Of a stretch of DNA of 5,104 nt, positions 4,906 to 5,104 are shown one piece after another. The stretch comes from Nitriliruptorales bacterium (GTDB lineage: Bacteria > Actinomycetota > Nitriliruptoria > Euzebyales > Egibacteraceae). The first letter of the stretch is position 1. Each line of letters opens with the position of its first letter. Under the pieces are notes generated by a model. The model searched no databases. It was not told the origin of the DNA and saw only the letters and a list, made by a program, of their open reading frames with translations. The translations under genes were made by a program, and so were the position numbers. The stretch is from NCBI GenBank assembly GCA_007126835.1, contig SLAO01000099.1:1-5104 (forward strand), in the 5' to 3' direction.

Positions 4906-5104
4906 GTGGCCGACCTGCTGTCCGACCCGACCACCGTCGATCTCTTCGCGCTCGCGCCCGAGCTGTCGATCGTCGTCGCGGCACTGCTGATCCTGCTGGT
5001 CGAGCTCGGCCTGCACGGCGCGTCGAAGCGCTTCGTCAACCCGATCGGTTTGCTTGGGGTCGTGGCCGCGCTGGGGTTCACGTTCGCCCTGTGGGCCGAC
5101 ATCG
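4906..5104 (+). CDS. nuoN: NADH-quinone oxidoreductase subunit N, N-terminal part (partial)
   Basis: From GTG 4906 the frame is open to the window edge, giving the first 66 residues. NuoN (ND2 homologue) is the antiporter-like proton channel next to NuoK. The visible part shows a polar start (VADLLSDPTTVDLFAL), then the typical LAPELSIVVAALLILLVEL (16-34) as helix 1, a short basic loop (HGASKRFVNP, 37-46) and the start of helix 2 (IGLLGVVAALGFTFALWAD, 47-65). L-x-P-E-L followed by a Leu-rich helix is characteristic of NuoN N-termini. The place directly after nuoM, with a ten-base gap, is the canonical one. The catalytic Glu and Lys residues lie beyond the window, so integrity of the gene cannot be judged. 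Confidence 0.9.
   Translation, partial: MADLLSDPTTVDLFALAPELSIVVAALLILLVELGLHGASKRFVNPIGLLGVVAALGFTFALWADI

Noticed and set aside
3057..5102. 681-codon open frame on the - strand opposite nuoL/nuoM/nuoN
   Set aside because: Same artefact: it spans the junctions of three real genes on the other strand and its composition is non-protein-like.
1..5104. A hidden novel system such as defence genes, a mobile element, CRISPR or an RNA gene
   Set aside because: The whole window is filled by collinear complex I genes with gaps of 73 bases or less. No repeats, integrase, tRNA-like fold or foreign codon use was seen.

Overview
The window is a section of a nuo operon encoding the membrane arm of respiratory complex I (proton-pumping NADH:quinone oxidoreductase). 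All genes are on the + strand, in the canonical order I-J-K-L-M-N. The DNA is strongly GC-rich, with G/C in most third codon positions and frequent GTG/TTG starts. NuoJ carries a long acidic cytoplasmic tail, and the preceding gene (probably nuoI) ends in an Ala/Pro/Glu-rich tail. Together these suggest a high-GC Actinomycetota bacterium. I cannot place it at class or genus level from this sequence, and the phylum is an inference.

Layout: 1-276 is the 3' end of the gene before nuoJ, most likely nuoI, of which only a low-complexity linker and a basic helix are visible. 311-931 is nuoJ. 931-1236 is nuoK, whose GTG start overlaps the nuoJ stop by one base. 1277-3286 is nuoL with a TTG start. 3360-4895 is nuoM with a GTG start. 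4906-5104 is the 5' end of nuoN, cut by the window edge. No stretch over 300 bases lacks a gene. I see no tRNA, rRNA, CRISPR array, mobile element or factor-independent terminator.

How the genes work together: NuoL, NuoM and NuoN are the three antiporter-like proton channels. NuoK and NuoJ form the small-subunit link between them and the quinone site (NuoH, upstream and not in the window). NuoI carries two iron-sulfur clusters that deliver electrons to quinone. The charged residues known to matter for proton translocation are present in NuoK, NuoL and NuoM, so this looks like a working enzyme.

The genes themselves are conventional. The least ordinary feature lies in the short gaps. Each of the three larger gaps (nuoI-J, nuoK-L, nuoL-M) holds a tiny open reading frame of 12-21 codons whose TGA stop overlaps the downstream start codon in an NTGA arrangement (ATGA, TTGA, GTGA). 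The first also begins in an ATGA overlap with the nuoI stop and has a well-placed ribosome binding site. This may be a chain of translational-coupling leader ORFs, or chance. A second point is the pairing of a basic NuoI tail with an acidic NuoJ tail, both predicted to be cytoplasmic.
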